From Candidatus Eiseniibacteriota bacterium (GTDB lineage Bacteria; Eisenbacteria; RBG-16-71-46; CAIMUX01): a stretch of 64,000 bases of DNA. The position numbers and the translations under genes are program-made. Below, one piece after another: positions 27,281 to 35,751 of the stretch. The first letter of the stretch is position 1; every line of letters begins with the position of its first letter. The notes under the pieces were generated by a model. The model was not told the origin of the DNA, did no database searches, and saw nothing but the letters and a program-made list of their open reading frames with translations. Location of the stretch: NCBI GenBank assembly GCA_016712505.1, contig JADJQY010000002.1, forward strand, positions 992,001-1,056,000, read 5' to 3'.

Positions 27281-29090
27281 GACTGGCCTCCTCCCCGATG
27301 TAGGGCCGGAGCGCCTCGAGCAGGACCTGTCGCACCTCGGCCCCGGTCGGGCGACGCAGCGCGTCCTCGACCAGGTTGCGGAGCTCGGTCATCGAGACCC
27401 GGCGGACGAGATCCTTCACCTCCGCCAGGCAGGGAGGGCTCATGCTCAGTGAGGAGCAGCCAAACCCGAGCAAGAGTGCCGCGCCGTAGGGATCGCCCGA
27501 CATCTCGCCGCAGGAGGTGACCCGGATCCCCGCCCGGCGGGCCGCTTCGACCGTCTTCTGCAGCGCGCGCAACACCGCGGGGTGGAACGGATCGTAGAGG
27601 TGGGCCACCTTCTCGTCGCCGCGGTCGACCGCCAGGGTGTACTGGATCAGATCGTTCGACCCGATCGAGAAGAAGTCCGATTCGCGGGCCAGGAAGTCGG
27701 CCATGGTCACCGCCGAGGGGACCTCGATCATGATGCCGACCGGAATCCGCTCGTCGAACGGATGCCCCTCCTGCCGCAGCTCTTCCTTGACCTGTTCAAC
27801 CAGGCGCCGGACCTCGCGGGTCTCCTCGAGCGAGCTGATCATCGGGAAAAGAATCTGCGCCGTGCCGTGGACCGAGGCGCGGAGGATCGCCCGCAACTGG
27901 GTGCGCAGGATGTCGGGGTGGAGCAACAGGAAGCGCACGCCGCGCAGACCGAGAAACGGATTGTTCGCCCGACTCGTCCCGACGTAGGAGGCGAACTTGT
28001 CGCCGCCCACATCGAGGGTGCGGATGGTGACCGGCCGCGGGCGCATCCGCTTCAGCACCTGGCGATAGGCCCGCATCTGTCCCTCTTCGTCCGGCAGGTG
28101 CGAGCTGGCGAGGTAGAAGAACTCCGTGCGGTAGAGGCCGATCCCGTCCGCCCCGCTGGCGATCACCTTGTCGAGATCGTCCGCCGATTCGATGTTGGCC
28201 AGCAACTTCACCGGGTGGCCGTCGCGCGTGACACACGGCTCCGACTGGCGACGACGCACCTCCGCGCTGTGCCTTCGCAGCCGCCGCTCGCGCGCGGCGA
28301 ACTGCTTCAATTCCTCCCGCCCGGGCCGCACCACCACCACGCCGTGGTTTCCGTCGACCAGGATCCAGTCGCCACTCGTGATGTGGTGGGAGAGGTCCCC
28401 CAGCCCCGCGACGGCGGGAATGCCGCGCGAGCGGGCGAGAATCGCCGCGTGGGAGGTGGCACCTCCATGGTCGGTGATCAGCGCGCGCACCCGCTCGGGA
28501 TCGAGCACCGCGCTCTCGCTCGGGGCCAGCTCCGGGGCGACCACGATCGCTCCCTCGGGGATGATCGAGCCTTCGCGTTGGTTTCCGTCGAGATGCTTCA
28601 GGATCCGTCGTTTCACGTCCCTGATGTCGGCCGAGCGGGCACGGAAATACTCGGTTCCGGCCGACTCGAAGGCGTTGATCATCTTCTGGAAGACGGAGCG
28701 GAGCGAGGCGCCGCCGGTGACGTGATCCCGGCGGATCGACTCGACCACGCTCTTCAGCAGTTCCTGGTCTTCGAGCAGACGCAGATGCGCGTCGAGCACC
28801 TTGAGGCCGGTCTCGTCGGTGTCGCCCACCAGGCACTCGCGCAGCGCGTGGATCTCGTCGCGCGCCCGGCGCACCGCGAGGCGGAAGCGCCGCACCTCCA
28901 GCGCGGTCTCGCCGACCGAGATCTGCCGCTCGTCGACCTGGATCTCCTGCGGAAGCACCAGGTAGGCCGGGCCGGCCGCCAGTCCACCCGACACCGGGAC
29001 GCCGTGGCGGACGACCGTCTCCCCCGGGCCGGTCCGGCGCTTCGGCCGGGTGTCGCGAGGAACCGCGCGGGTCTCCTTCGGGGTCTTCAC
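27273..29090 (-). CDS. ptsI: PTS enzyme I (PEP-protein phosphotransferase)
   Basis: This 605-residue enzyme takes phosphate from PEP and passes it to HPr. The phosphohistidine is in DHGGATSHAAILAR (His214). The PEP-binding barrel carries IGLYRTEFFYL, RTLDVGGDKFASY, MIEVPSAVTMADFL, FSIGSNDLIQYTLAVDR and the active-site Cys in TSCGEMSGDP. A ~25-residue basic N-terminal extension precedes the domain. Start GTG 29090 overlaps the HPr stop (GTGA), with GAGGAG upstream. It is part of the IIA-IIB-IIC-IID-HPr-EI run. Confidence 0.95.
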   Translation of the reverse strand: MKTPKETRAVPRDTRPKRRTGPGETVVRHGVPVSGGLAAGPAYLVLPQEIQVDERQISVGETALEVRRFRLAVRRARDEIHALRECLVGDTDETGLKVLDAHLRLLEDQELLKSVVESIRRDHVTGGASLRSVFQKMINAFESAGTEYFRARSADIRDVKRRILKHLDGNQREGSIIPEGAIVVAPELAPSESAVLDPERVRALITDHGGATSHAAILARSRGIPAVAGLGDLSHHITSGDWILVDGNHGVVVVRPGREELKQFAARERRLRRHSAEVRRRQSEPCVTRDGHPVKLLANIESADDLDKVIASGADGIGLYRTEFFYLASSHLPDEEGQMRAYRQVLKRMRPRPVTIRTLDVGGDKFASYVGTSRANNPFLGLRGVRFLLLHPDILRTQLRAILRASVHGTAQILFPMISSLEETREVRRLVEQVKEELRQEGHPFDERIPVGIMIEVPSAVTMADFLARESDFFSIGSNDLIQYTLAVDRGDEKVAHLYDPFHPAVLRALQKTVEAARRAGIRVTSCGEMSGDPYGAALLLGFGCSSLSMSPPCLAEVKDLVRRVSMTELRNLVEDALRRPTGAEVRQVLLEALRPYIGEEASLG

Positions 29091-29359
29091 TTCTTCTCCT
29101 CGCCGAATTTGGATGCGACCAGGTCGACCAGTCCGCTCACCGCATCCTGTTCATCCGGCCCCTCGGCCCGGATGGTGAGCACCGTTCCGGTCTCGGCCGC
29201 GAGGAGCAACACTCCCATGATGCTCTTCCCGTTCACGGTGAGTTCACCGTTGGAGACCCATACCTCCGAGCGATACTGCGCCGCCTTCCTCACGAAGAGG
29301 TCGGCCGGGTGCAGGTGGATCCCCGGATAGTTCGAAACGGTCACCGGCTGTTCGGTCAA
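29087..29359 (-). CDS. HPr-family phosphocarrier protein
   Basis: This 90-residue protein relays phosphate from enzyme I to the IIA protein and is the substrate of HprK. The catalytic His15 is in GIHLHPADLFVRKA and the regulatory Ser46 is in GKSIMGVLLLAA; both are at exactly the classical positions. Residue 17, normally Arg (HARPA), is His here, which could alter phosphotransfer. Start TTG 29359 overlaps the IID stop (TTGA) and has GGAGG upstream. Longer frames extending to 30379 are shadows of the IID gene. Confidence 0.9.
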   Translation of the reverse strand: MTEQPVTVSNYPGIHLHPADLFVRKAAQYRSEVWVSNGELTVNGKSIMGVLLLAAETGTVLTIRAEGPDEQDAVSGLVDLVASKFGEEKK

Positions 29360-30222
29360 TGGCCCCCTCCTCCTGTTTCCGCTCCCCCGACCGACGTGCC
29401 CGGAGCGACCGACGTGTCCGGCACGAGCAATGTGTCCGGCACGAGCAATGTGTCCGACACGAGCGACGTGTCCGGGACGAGCGACGCGCCGACACTCCAG
29501 GCGACGACTCCGCACACCACCCCCACGACCAGCGCGGTCCAGGCCAGCGCAGTTGGCGTCGGGCGCGCGCGCCATGAGAGCAGCCACCCTGCGGTCAGCC
29601 CGACTCCCAGCGCTCCGAGCCCGATCCAGTCGCCCACCTTCGCCCCGCTGGTGGCCAGGAGTCCGATCCCGATCCCCAGGGCCAGCCTCGCCAGGCTGCT
29701 CGAGGCCGCGATCCAGCGGTCCCAGGGCTTGGCCACGAGTTCCCGGCCCAGCGCGGCTTCGTCCGACCGTCCGACGCGCAGCCCGCGTGACCGCCAGTAC
29801 TGCTCGCCCAGGACCGCGAATGCAACCAGCAACCCGGCCGGGAGCAAGAACCACGGCGCCACCCGATCTCCCGCTCCCCAGGCGCCTACCGGGCCGAGCA
29901 GCACCAGGCCCGCGACGACGGCGGTCAGCCGCGCCGCCGGCATCAGCGCCCCGAACACCAGCCGATCCCCGATCGCGCCGAAGAGCGGCGCGAATCGGGC
30001 GCGCAAACGTTCCCACTCCTCGGCACTCTTCCCCGCGGTTCGAGCGAGGAGGTACCCCGCGAGGGCCGGCTGGGTCTGAAAGCTGCGCTCCCTCCAGGCG
30101 AGACGCAAGGGCTCGGACGCGGGGTCTTCCTTCGGGAGCTGCGCCAGGACGCCGCCGCGCTGCAGGCCGCGGGCATTGTAGAGCGCTTCGAGGCGCAGGA
30201 GATCGCGGGTTCCGAGCCTCAC
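29356..30222 (-). CDS. PTS mannose-type IID component with repeat-encoded tail
   Basis: This 288-residue membrane subunit works with IIC to move and phosphorylate sugar in the mannose/sorbose PTS family. The N-terminal LLRLEALYNARGLQRGGVLAQL and RSFQTQPALAGYLLARTA regions, followed by hydrophobic helices (LTAVVAGLVLLGPVGA; WFLLPAGLLVAFAVLG), are of the ManZ type. The C-terminus ends in about five LVPDT-like hexapeptides, encoded by the 18-bp repeat at 29389-29478 and unlike anything in the family. Start GTG 30222 overlaps the IIC stop (GTGA), with GGAGGG 8 nt upstream. Confidence 0.85.
   Translation of the reverse strand: MRLGTRDLLRLEALYNARGLQRGGVLAQLPKEDPASEPLRLAWRERSFQTQPALAGYLLARTAGKSAEEWERLRARFAPLFGAIGDRLVFGALMPAARLTAVVAGLVLLGPVGAWGAGDRVAPWFLLPAGLLVAFAVLGEQYWRSRGLRVGRSDEAALGRELVAKPWDRWIAASSSLARLALGIGIGLLATSGAKVGDWIGLGALGVGLTAGWLLSWRARPTPTALAWTALVVGVVCGVVAWSVGASLVPDTSLVSDTLLVPDTLLVPDTSVAPGTSVGGAETGGGGH
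29389..29478. repeat. 18-bp tandem repeat encoding the IID C-terminus
   Basis: Five full units (29389-29406, 29407-29424, 29425-29442, 29443-29460, 29461-29478) plus a partial sixth. Each is 18 bp and translated in frame as LVPDTL, LVSDTL or VAPGTS variants at the end of the IID protein. Confidence 0.9.
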
Positions 30223-30938
30223 CGGAGCAGCCCTCCGACCACGCCGAGGCCGACCCCGAGGGCCAGCTCGACCCAACCGCGACCGGCCCGCCGCAGCGCG
30301 AACGCCGCCGCGCCGAATCCCACGGCGAGAGTCGCGAACGGGAGCTTCTCCCCCACCAGGTCGACCGGGGAGACGGCAAATCCGCGCGTGCTCAGGATCG
30401 CGCGATAGAGGAACCCGGCCGCCACCAGGACGAACCCGGTGACGATCCAGCCCCGAACCAGGGCATCGACCGCGGCCCCGCGCTGCGCGGAGATCAGTCG
30501 ATCGCGACAGGCGATGCCGGAGGCGAGCGCATCCTCCTCTCGCTCTTCGTTCCGCCGACGGAGCAGGCCCTCCCAGCGTCGCCCCCACTCCGCCGCGAGC
30601 AACCCGAACAGGAGCCCAAGGACCAAGGGCCGCCCGTTACCCCAGAGCCCGCTCGCTCCCAGGAGGGCCGCCCCCCAGCCGGCCACCGCCCCTGCGACTA
30701 CCCCCCCCAGCCCGAACGCGGGGAGGAGCGCCCCGCCCGAGGGGACGATCACCAGCCAGCAGCATTGCAACACGACGCCGGCGGCCAACCCGGCCCACGG
30801 CTGGTTCACGATCACGCCGGCCAGCGTCGCCGCGACCAGCGGCTCGCGCAGCCGAAAGAGCGGCCAGACCCGCTCCTCGAGCGAGACCCACGCCCCGAGA
30901 AGAAGGAGCAGCAGAATGCGCGGAATGGCGTCGCTCAC
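30219..30938 (-). CDS. PTS mannose/sorbose-type IIC component
   Basis: This 239-residue sugar channel of the mannose-family PTS is very hydrophobic, with about six to seven segments (RILLLLLLGAWVSLEE, GVIVNQPWAGLAAGVVLQCCW, GALLPAFGLGGVVAGAVAGWG). The EII-Sor motif region REPLVAATLAGVIVNQP is present. Start GTG 30938 has GGAGG 6 nt upstream and overlaps the IIB stop (GTGA). The substrate is unknown; HprK and IIA nearby raise the possibility of a partly regulatory PTS. Confidence 0.88.
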   Translation of the reverse strand: MSDAIPRILLLLLLGAWVSLEERVWPLFRLREPLVAATLAGVIVNQPWAGLAAGVVLQCCWLVIVPSGGALLPAFGLGGVVAGAVAGWGAALLGASGLWGNGRPLVLGLLFGLLAAEWGRRWEGLLRRRNEEREEDALASGIACRDRLISAQRGAAVDALVRGWIVTGFVLVAAGFLYRAILSTRGFAVSPVDLVGEKLPFATLAVGFGAAAFALRRAGRGWVELALGVGLGVVGGLLR

Positions 30939-31435
30939 CTGGCGCCTCCACCTTCGCCATGGATCCAGTTCCCCACCGGCCGCGGGCGGGTCGTCGGGAG
31001 ATCCTGCGCACTGAGCAGAAACCCCTCCTGGACCAGTCTGCCCAACGTCGTCTCGTCCTCCGGCGTGAGGAAGAGGGCCGGAGCGCGCTCGACCGCGCCG
31101 GGCCGGAGGTGCAGACCGCCCAGGTTCACCGGACCGGGGATTCCCGCTCGCAGGAGCCGCGCTGCGATCTCGACCCCGCGCACCAGCAGGACCGTGCTCT
31201 CCGGATCGGGGCCATGGAAGCCGGCGGCAGTTGCCTCGGCCACGCTGATGCAAGCGACGTCAGTCCCTTCGGGCGCGGCCGCCGCGTAGAGCGAGCAGGC
31301 CAGTGGATCCCCGGCTGTCTCGTCGTCCACGATCAAGTAGTGCGCAGGATGGAGTCGCATCCCCCAGCCGAGCGCGACCTGCCCGTGGAGAAGACGATCA
31401 TCGATGCGAAAGAGGAGATAGGACGCGCCCGCCAT
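30935..31435 (-). CDS. PTS mannose/sorbose-type IIB component
   Basis: This 166-residue cytoplasmic subunit accepts phosphate from IIA and gives it to the sugar. The active His is in FRIDDRLLHGQVALGW (His17 from ATG 31435), the hallmark of EIIB-Sor. LIVDDETAGDPLACSLYAAAAP and PVNLGGLHLRPG match the fold. The start overlaps the IIA stop by one base (TGATG). Confidence 0.92.
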   Translation of the reverse strand: MAGASYLLFRIDDRLLHGQVALGWGMRLHPAHYLIVDDETAGDPLACSLYAAAAPEGTDVACISVAEATAAGFHGPDPESTVLLVRGVEIAARLLRAGIPGPVNLGGLHLRPGAVERAPALFLTPEDETTLGRLVQEGFLLSAQDLPTTRPRPVGNWIHGEGGGAR

Positions 31436-31809
31436 CAACGCGCCTGGATTCCGTCGCGCCCCTTCTGCATCAGGCGCGGCGCCAGCTCGCCCGCGGGCAG
31501 GCGGTCGCGGTTGTGCACGAAGTCGAGGAGCATCGGCAGATTGAGGCCGGAAACGAAGTAGGTTTCCGGGCGGCGGCGACGGACTGCGTCACAGGCGAAG
31601 GAGCAGCTGCCGCCGAAGAGGTCGACGAAGAGAAAGACCGGACCATCGCCGTCGGCCAGGAACTCCTCGACCCGTCGTTCCAGGCTCTCGGCCGAGCAGT
31701 CGCTGTTGGAGAGCGCGAGCAGACCATCGAGCGGCCCGACGATCGACTCCGCCGTCCGCTTGAATTCGGCGCCCAGGGCGCCGTGAGTGACCAGCACGCC
31801 GCGGATCAT
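31435..31809 (-). CDS. PTS mannose-type IIA component
   Basis: This 124-residue subunit receives phosphate from HPr. The catalytic His is in GVLVTHGALGAEF (His9) and the fold is confirmed by VFLFVDLFGGSCSFACDAV and SGLNLPMLLDFV. Start ATG 31809 lies 2 nt after the hprK stop, with TGGAG inside hprK as its binding site, so it is translationally coupled to hprK. Confidence 0.93.
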   Translation of the reverse strand: MIRGVLVTHGALGAEFKRTAESIVGPLDGLLALSNSDCSAESLERRVEEFLADGDGPVFLFVDLFGGSCSFACDAVRRRRPETYFVSGLNLPMLLDFVHNRDRLPAGELAPRLMQKGRDGIQAR

Positions 31810-31811
31810 GC

Positions 31812-32774
31812 TCACTCCAGGTCGTCTCGCGCCAGCACCTGCAGGTTCGCCTTTCGGCGCATCATCTCGAGCAGGTGTTCGTTGAAGTGGCGCGCCGGGT
31901 CGTAGCCGTACGCCTTGACCAGATAGTTGAGCGCAATCGTCTCCACGATCACGGTGATGTTCTTCCCGGGAAAGATCGGGACGATGACCAGGGGGATCTC
32001 CAGATCGAGGATCTTGGTCGTCCGATCGGTCAGTCCGACCCGCTCGTAGTCCGTTTCCTTGTTCCACTCCTGCAGATTGACCTCGACCTCGACCCGCTTC
32101 TGCGCCCGGATGGCGCGGATGCCGAAGATCGACTGCACATCGATGATTCCGATGCCGCGGATCTCCATGCAGTGTCGGAGCAGTTCGTTCCCCGCCCCGA
32201 TCAGGACCGACGCCTTGCGTTTGATCGTGACCACGTCGTCGGCCACCAACCGGTGCCCGCGTTCGACCAGATCGAGCGCGCACTCGCTCTTCCCGATCGC
32301 GCTCCGCCCCGAAATGAGCAGCCCGACGCCGTAGACGTCGACCAGGGTAGCGTGCACGCTGGTCACCGGCGCAAACGACTCTTCGAGGAAGGCGGTCAAC
32401 CGATGGACCAGGTTCGAGGTGTCGAGCCGCGTGCGCAGGATCGGAATCGAGCGCTCGCGCGCGATCTCGAGCAAGAGCGGAGGCGGTTCGAGGTGGCTGG
32501 TGATCATCACGCAGGGGAGATCGAACTGCAGCGGGAAGCTCAGCGCCTCGCGCAGGGCTTCCGGCGCGAGGCGCTTCAAGTACAGGATCTCGGTCTGCCC
32601 GAAGATCAGGATCCGCTCCCACATGAAGTTCTCCAGGAACCCCACGAAGACCAGACCCGGACGATTCAGGTCGACGGTCGTGATCGGCTGCCGGCCGTTC
32701 GGCTGGGTGAGGCACTCGAGCTCGAGTTCCTTCCCCCCGCGGGCCAGTAGCTCCACCACGGTCATCGCGCTCAC
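31812..32774 (-). CDS. hprK: HPr kinase/phosphorylase
   Basis: HprK phosphorylates and dephosphorylates Ser46 of HPr, tuning PTS traffic and carbon metabolism. The Walker A loop is GRSAIGKSECALDL (about residue 156) and the family signature is EIRGIGIIDVQSIFG. The N-terminal MurF-like domain is present (about 130 residues). GTG 32774 with TAGG 6 nt upstream is taken as the start (320 residues); ATG 32765 is nearly as good. rpoN-hpf-hprK-PTS order recalls proteobacterial rpoN clusters, but this one has complete membrane PTS subunits. Confidence 0.94.
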   Translation of the reverse strand: MSAMTVVELLARGGKELELECLTQPNGRQPITTVDLNRPGLVFVGFLENFMWERILIFGQTEILYLKRLAPEALREALSFPLQFDLPCVMITSHLEPPPLLLEIARERSIPILRTRLDTSNLVHRLTAFLEESFAPVTSVHATLVDVYGVGLLISGRSAIGKSECALDLVERGHRLVADDVVTIKRKASVLIGAGNELLRHCMEIRGIGIIDVQSIFGIRAIRAQKRVEVEVNLQEWNKETDYERVGLTDRTTKILDLEIPLVIVPIFPGKNITVIVETIALNYLVKAYGYDPARHFNEHLLEMMRRKANLQVLARDDLE

Positions 32775-32781
32775 GCCGGAC

Positions 32782-33324
32782 CTACTCGGGCTCGACCAGG
32801 CCGAAGTTGCCATCGGAGCGGATGTAGACCAGGGCCCAGTTCCCGCTCTTCTGGTTCTTGAACATGAGGAAGTCGAAGTCGCGCTCGCGCAGTTCGCGGA
32901 TCGCCTCCTCGACCAGCATCGGCTTCGGTGCGTACTTGGGGGAGCGCACCACCACCGGCGCGAACTCCTCCTCGACCTCGACCTCCGCCAGCTCGGCCTC
33001 CTCGACCACGGCGTGGCTCGGAACCGGGCGGCGCAGCTTCCGGTCCTTGAGTCGGGCGGCGTACTTCTTGACCTGGGCTTCCATCCGGTCAACCACGTGA
33101 TCGATGGAGGACATCATGTCGGTCGATTCCTCGCGGCTGATCAGCTCGGTCCCGTTGGCGTGCAACGTGAGTTCCGCGATCTGTCGGTACTTCTCCTCCG
33201 CCAGTACCAGGTGCGCCTCGGTGATCCGATCGAAGTACTTCGAGAGCTTGGAAATCCGTTTCTCGGCGAACTCCTTCACCTCTCCCGTCAGTTTGAATCT
33301 CCGTCCGGTCGTCGTGATCTCCAT
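32782..33324 (-). CDS. hpf: Ribosome hibernation promoting factor, long form
   Basis: This 180-residue protein dimerises and silences 70S ribosomes in starvation. The N-terminal domain has TGRRFKLTGEVKEFAEKRISKL and the C-terminal dimerisation domain ends DFLMFKNQKSGNWALVYIRSDGNFGLVEPE, which marks the long form. An acidic linker (VVEEAELAEVEVEEEF) joins them. Start ATG 33324 has GGAGG 5 nt upstream. It lies between rpoN and hprK, as in many Gram-negatives. Confidence 0.94.
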   Translation of the reverse strand: MEITTTGRRFKLTGEVKEFAEKRISKLSKYFDRITEAHLVLAEEKYRQIAELTLHANGTELISREESTDMMSSIDHVVDRMEAQVKKYAARLKDRKLRRPVPSHAVVEEAELAEVEVEEEFAPVVVRSPKYAPKPMLVEEAIRELRERDFDFLMFKNQKSGNWALVYIRSDGNFGLVEPE

Positions 33325-33336
33325 CAGAGCCTCCCT

Positions 33337-33391
33337 TTGCTGGGGTCCCGGCGTTTGCCTGGACCCCCCACCTTCGCTGGGGCATCACGCG
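33337..33391. repeat. Degenerate ~18-bp tandem repeat upstream of hpf
   Basis: Three units of 18, 19 and 18 bp, starting TTTGCTGGGGTCC, TTTGCCTGGACCC and TTCGCTGGGGCAT, occupy most of the rpoN-hpf gap. Confidence 0.65.
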
Positions 33392-33414
33392 GCGGATCGA
33401 GCTCGATCCGCCGC
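33389..33414 (-). terminator. Perfect 26-bp palindrome after rpoN
   Basis: Arms 33389-33401 and 33402-33414 are exact reverse complements with no spacer, 5 bp beyond the rpoN stop. It can fold as a strong GC-rich hairpin or serve as a dimeric protein site. There is no T-tract. Confidence 0.6.
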
Positions 33415-33419
33415 CCCAA

Positions 33420-34901
33420 TCACGCTGCCCGCGAACGCCGCCTGCCCGATCCCGGAATCGACCGCTTCGACTCCGAGCGGCGGAACTGCGCCCGCTCGAT
33501 CTTCAGTTGTTCGCGATATTTGGCCACCGTGCGCCGAGCGATCGAAACCCCCTCCTTGGCCAGTTGCCGCGCGATCGCCTCGTCCGACCAGGGGTGGGCG
33601 TGATCCTCCGCCTGGATCAGGACGCGGATCCGTTCCCGCACCGCGCGGGCCGACAGATCCTCCCCCTCCAGGGAGGTGACCCGGCTGGAGAAGAAGAATT
33701 TCAGCGGGTAGATGCCGCGCGGGGTCTGCACATACTTGCCCGCCGTGACCCGCGCCACCGTCGACTCGTGCAGGCCGACCTGCCCCGCGATCGAGCGCAG
33801 GGTCATCGGCTTGAGATGGTCGATACCGTGTTCGAGAAACTCCCGCTGCTCGGAGGCGATCGAACGCATCACCCGCAACATCGTGTCGCGCCGACGGTCG
33901 AGCGCCTGGATCAGCCAGCGGGCCGAGCGCGCGCGCTCCCGCACGAAGGTCCGCGCATCCACGCGCATCTGCTCCCTTTCGGTCGCGGGTCCCGCCGCGC
34001 CGTCCACCCCACCGGCCCCCTCGGTTCCGCTCGGTCCCTCGAGCAGTTTCCGACAGTAGCCGCTCAGCCGAAGTCTGGGAACCTGTCGATCGTTCACCCA
34101 CACCTCGTATCCCGACCCGACCTGGTCGACCATCAGGTCGGGGTAAATGTAGCGCACCTCACCGGCGTCGACCAGTCGTCCCGGACAGGGGCTCAAGCGC
34201 CGGATCTGGGCACAGGCCCGGTCCACCTCGGCCGCGCCGACGTGGAGCGCGCGCGCGATCTCAGCGAACCGACCGTGGAGCAGCGCCTCGTGCTGCTGGA
34301 TCACGATCCGCTCGGCCAGGCTCCCTGCCAGGCCGCGGGCACGCAACTGGAGGACGAGGCACTCCGGCAGGTCGCGGGCGCCGACTCCGGCCGGCTCGAG
34401 CGATTGGAGCAGATCCAGCCCCCGCTCGACCTCGGCCGGCGCGGCGCCGAGTTGCACGGACGCCTCCTCCAAGCTGCAGGCCAGGTACCCCCTCCCATCG
34501 AGGCAACCGACGAGGTACTCCGCGGTCCGACGAGTCTCGAGGCCGACCACCCGGAGCGCGATCTGGGCCAGAAGCTGCGCCCCCAGCGAGTATGCAACGG
34601 CGGGCGCCTCCTCCTCCGACCGCCAGAGTTCGAGCTGGCCGCGAGGCACCAGCGGCTCGTCGTCGGCCCGGAGCCAGGAACGATCGTCCTCCTCCGCCTC
34701 GGCCGGTTCGGGCTCGGGCGCACTGAGCCCGGCCGTTGCCTCCTCGTCCACCTCCAGGAGCGGGTTCGACAGGAGTTCCTCCTCGACCAGCGATGAGAGT
34801 TCCTCGGTCGGTACCTGCAAGAACCGGAGTGCGACTTGCACGCCCGGGTGGAGCTTGAGTCCGTTGTTGAGATGTGTGTCCAGACGCGGTCCCTGGCGCA
34901 T
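33420..34901 (-). CDS. rpoN: RNA polymerase sigma-54 factor
   Basis: This 493-residue sigma factor recognises -24/-12 promoters and needs AAA+ activators. Region I (QVALRFLQVPTEELSSLVEEEL) is followed by an acidic spacer, the core-binding domain, the helix-turn-helix (MTLRSIAGQVGLHESTVARV) and the RpoN box (ARRTVAKYREQL). Start ATG 34901 has GGAGG 5 nt upstream. It follows lptC-lptB, a conserved Gram-negative order. Confidence 0.95.
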   Translation of the reverse strand: MRQGPRLDTHLNNGLKLHPGVQVALRFLQVPTEELSSLVEEELLSNPLLEVDEEATAGLSAPEPEPAEAEEDDRSWLRADDEPLVPRGQLELWRSEEEAPAVAYSLGAQLLAQIALRVVGLETRRTAEYLVGCLDGRGYLACSLEEASVQLGAAPAEVERGLDLLQSLEPAGVGARDLPECLVLQLRARGLAGSLAERIVIQQHEALLHGRFAEIARALHVGAAEVDRACAQIRRLSPCPGRLVDAGEVRYIYPDLMVDQVGSGYEVWVNDRQVPRLRLSGYCRKLLEGPSGTEGAGGVDGAAGPATEREQMRVDARTFVRERARSARWLIQALDRRRDTMLRVMRSIASEQREFLEHGIDHLKPMTLRSIAGQVGLHESTVARVTAGKYVQTPRGIYPLKFFFSSRVTSLEGEDLSARAVRERIRVLIQAEDHAHPWSDEAIARQLAKEGVSIARRTVAKYREQLKIERAQFRRSESKRSIPGSGRRRSRAA

Positions 34902-34935
34902 CCTTGCCTCCCCTAAGTGAAGTCCGTCCGTCGAA

Positions 34936-35751
34936 TCAGAGTCGGAAGTTCTCCCCCAGGTACAACTTTCGCGCCCGTTCATCCCCGGCGATCTGTTCCG
35001 CGTTGCCGGTCAGCAGAATTTTCCCGTCGTAGATGAGATACGCCCGGTCGGTGGCGGAAAGCGTCTCGCGGACGCTGTGATCGGTGATCAGCACGCCGAG
35101 CCCGCGCAGCTTGAGCCCGACGATGATTTGCTGGATCTCGTGCACCGCGATCGGATCGATGCCCACGAACGGCTCGTCGAGCAGAATGAACGACGGCCGA
35201 GTGACGAGCGCGCGACTGATCTCGACTCTTCGGCGCTCCCCACCGGAAAGGTTGAGCCCCTTGCGGTCGCGGAGCTGCCAGATGTCGAGGTCTTTGAGCA
35301 AGGTCTCGCACCGCTCCTCCCGCTCATCCCGGGTCAGCTTGAGCGTCTCCAGGATGGCCAGCACATTCTCGCGCACCGTGAGGCGACGGAAAATCGAAGG
35401 CTCCTGCGCGAGGTAGCCGATGCCGAGCCGCGCCCGTCGATACATCGGCAGGCGACTGATGTCCCGGCCGGCCAAGGTGATCCGGCCCGACTTGGGACCG
35501 AGGAGACCGACGATCATGTAGAACGTGGTGGTCTTGCCCGCCCCGTTGGGGCCGAGCAGACCGACCACTTCTCCCGGCGCGACGCGGAGACTCACCCCGT
35601 CGACCACCCGGCGCCGACCGTACTCCTTCACCAGCTCGTGCGCCTCCAGCGCGCCGTCCGGCGCCGGTCGCACCCCGGATTCGGCCGACGCGGCCTGGTT
35701 TGACATCGCCTGGGCCGCCGCCGCCTGGGCCGCTGCCAGCTCGGAACTCAA
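34936..35751 (-). CDS. lptB: LPS export ABC transporter ATP-binding protein
   Basis: This 271-residue ATPase powers LPS extraction by LptFG. It has Walker A GPNGAGKTTTFYMIVGL, Q-loop LAQEPSIFRRLT, signature LSGGERRRVEISRAL, Walker B FILLDEPFVGID and the switch His in ITDHSVRETL. The GIGYLAQEPSIFR region is typical of LptB. TTG 35751 overlaps the lptC stop (TTGA) with GAGGAG upstream, adding an Ala-rich ~35-residue extension before the domain. Confidence 0.94.
   Translation of the reverse strand: MSSELAAAQAAAAQAMSNQAASAESGVRPAPDGALEAHELVKEYGRRRVVDGVSLRVAPGEVVGLLGPNGAGKTTTFYMIVGLLGPKSGRITLAGRDISRLPMYRRARLGIGYLAQEPSIFRRLTVRENVLAILETLKLTRDEREERCETLLKDLDIWQLRDRKGLNLSGGERRRVEISRALVTRPSFILLDEPFVGIDPIAVHEIQQIIVGLKLRGLGVLITDHSVRETLSATDRAYLIYDGKILLTGNAEQIAGDERARKLYLGENFRL

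Noticed and set aside
29087..30379. 430-residue protein ending in HPr
   Set aside because: The part before the TTG at 29359 is the IID gene in another frame.
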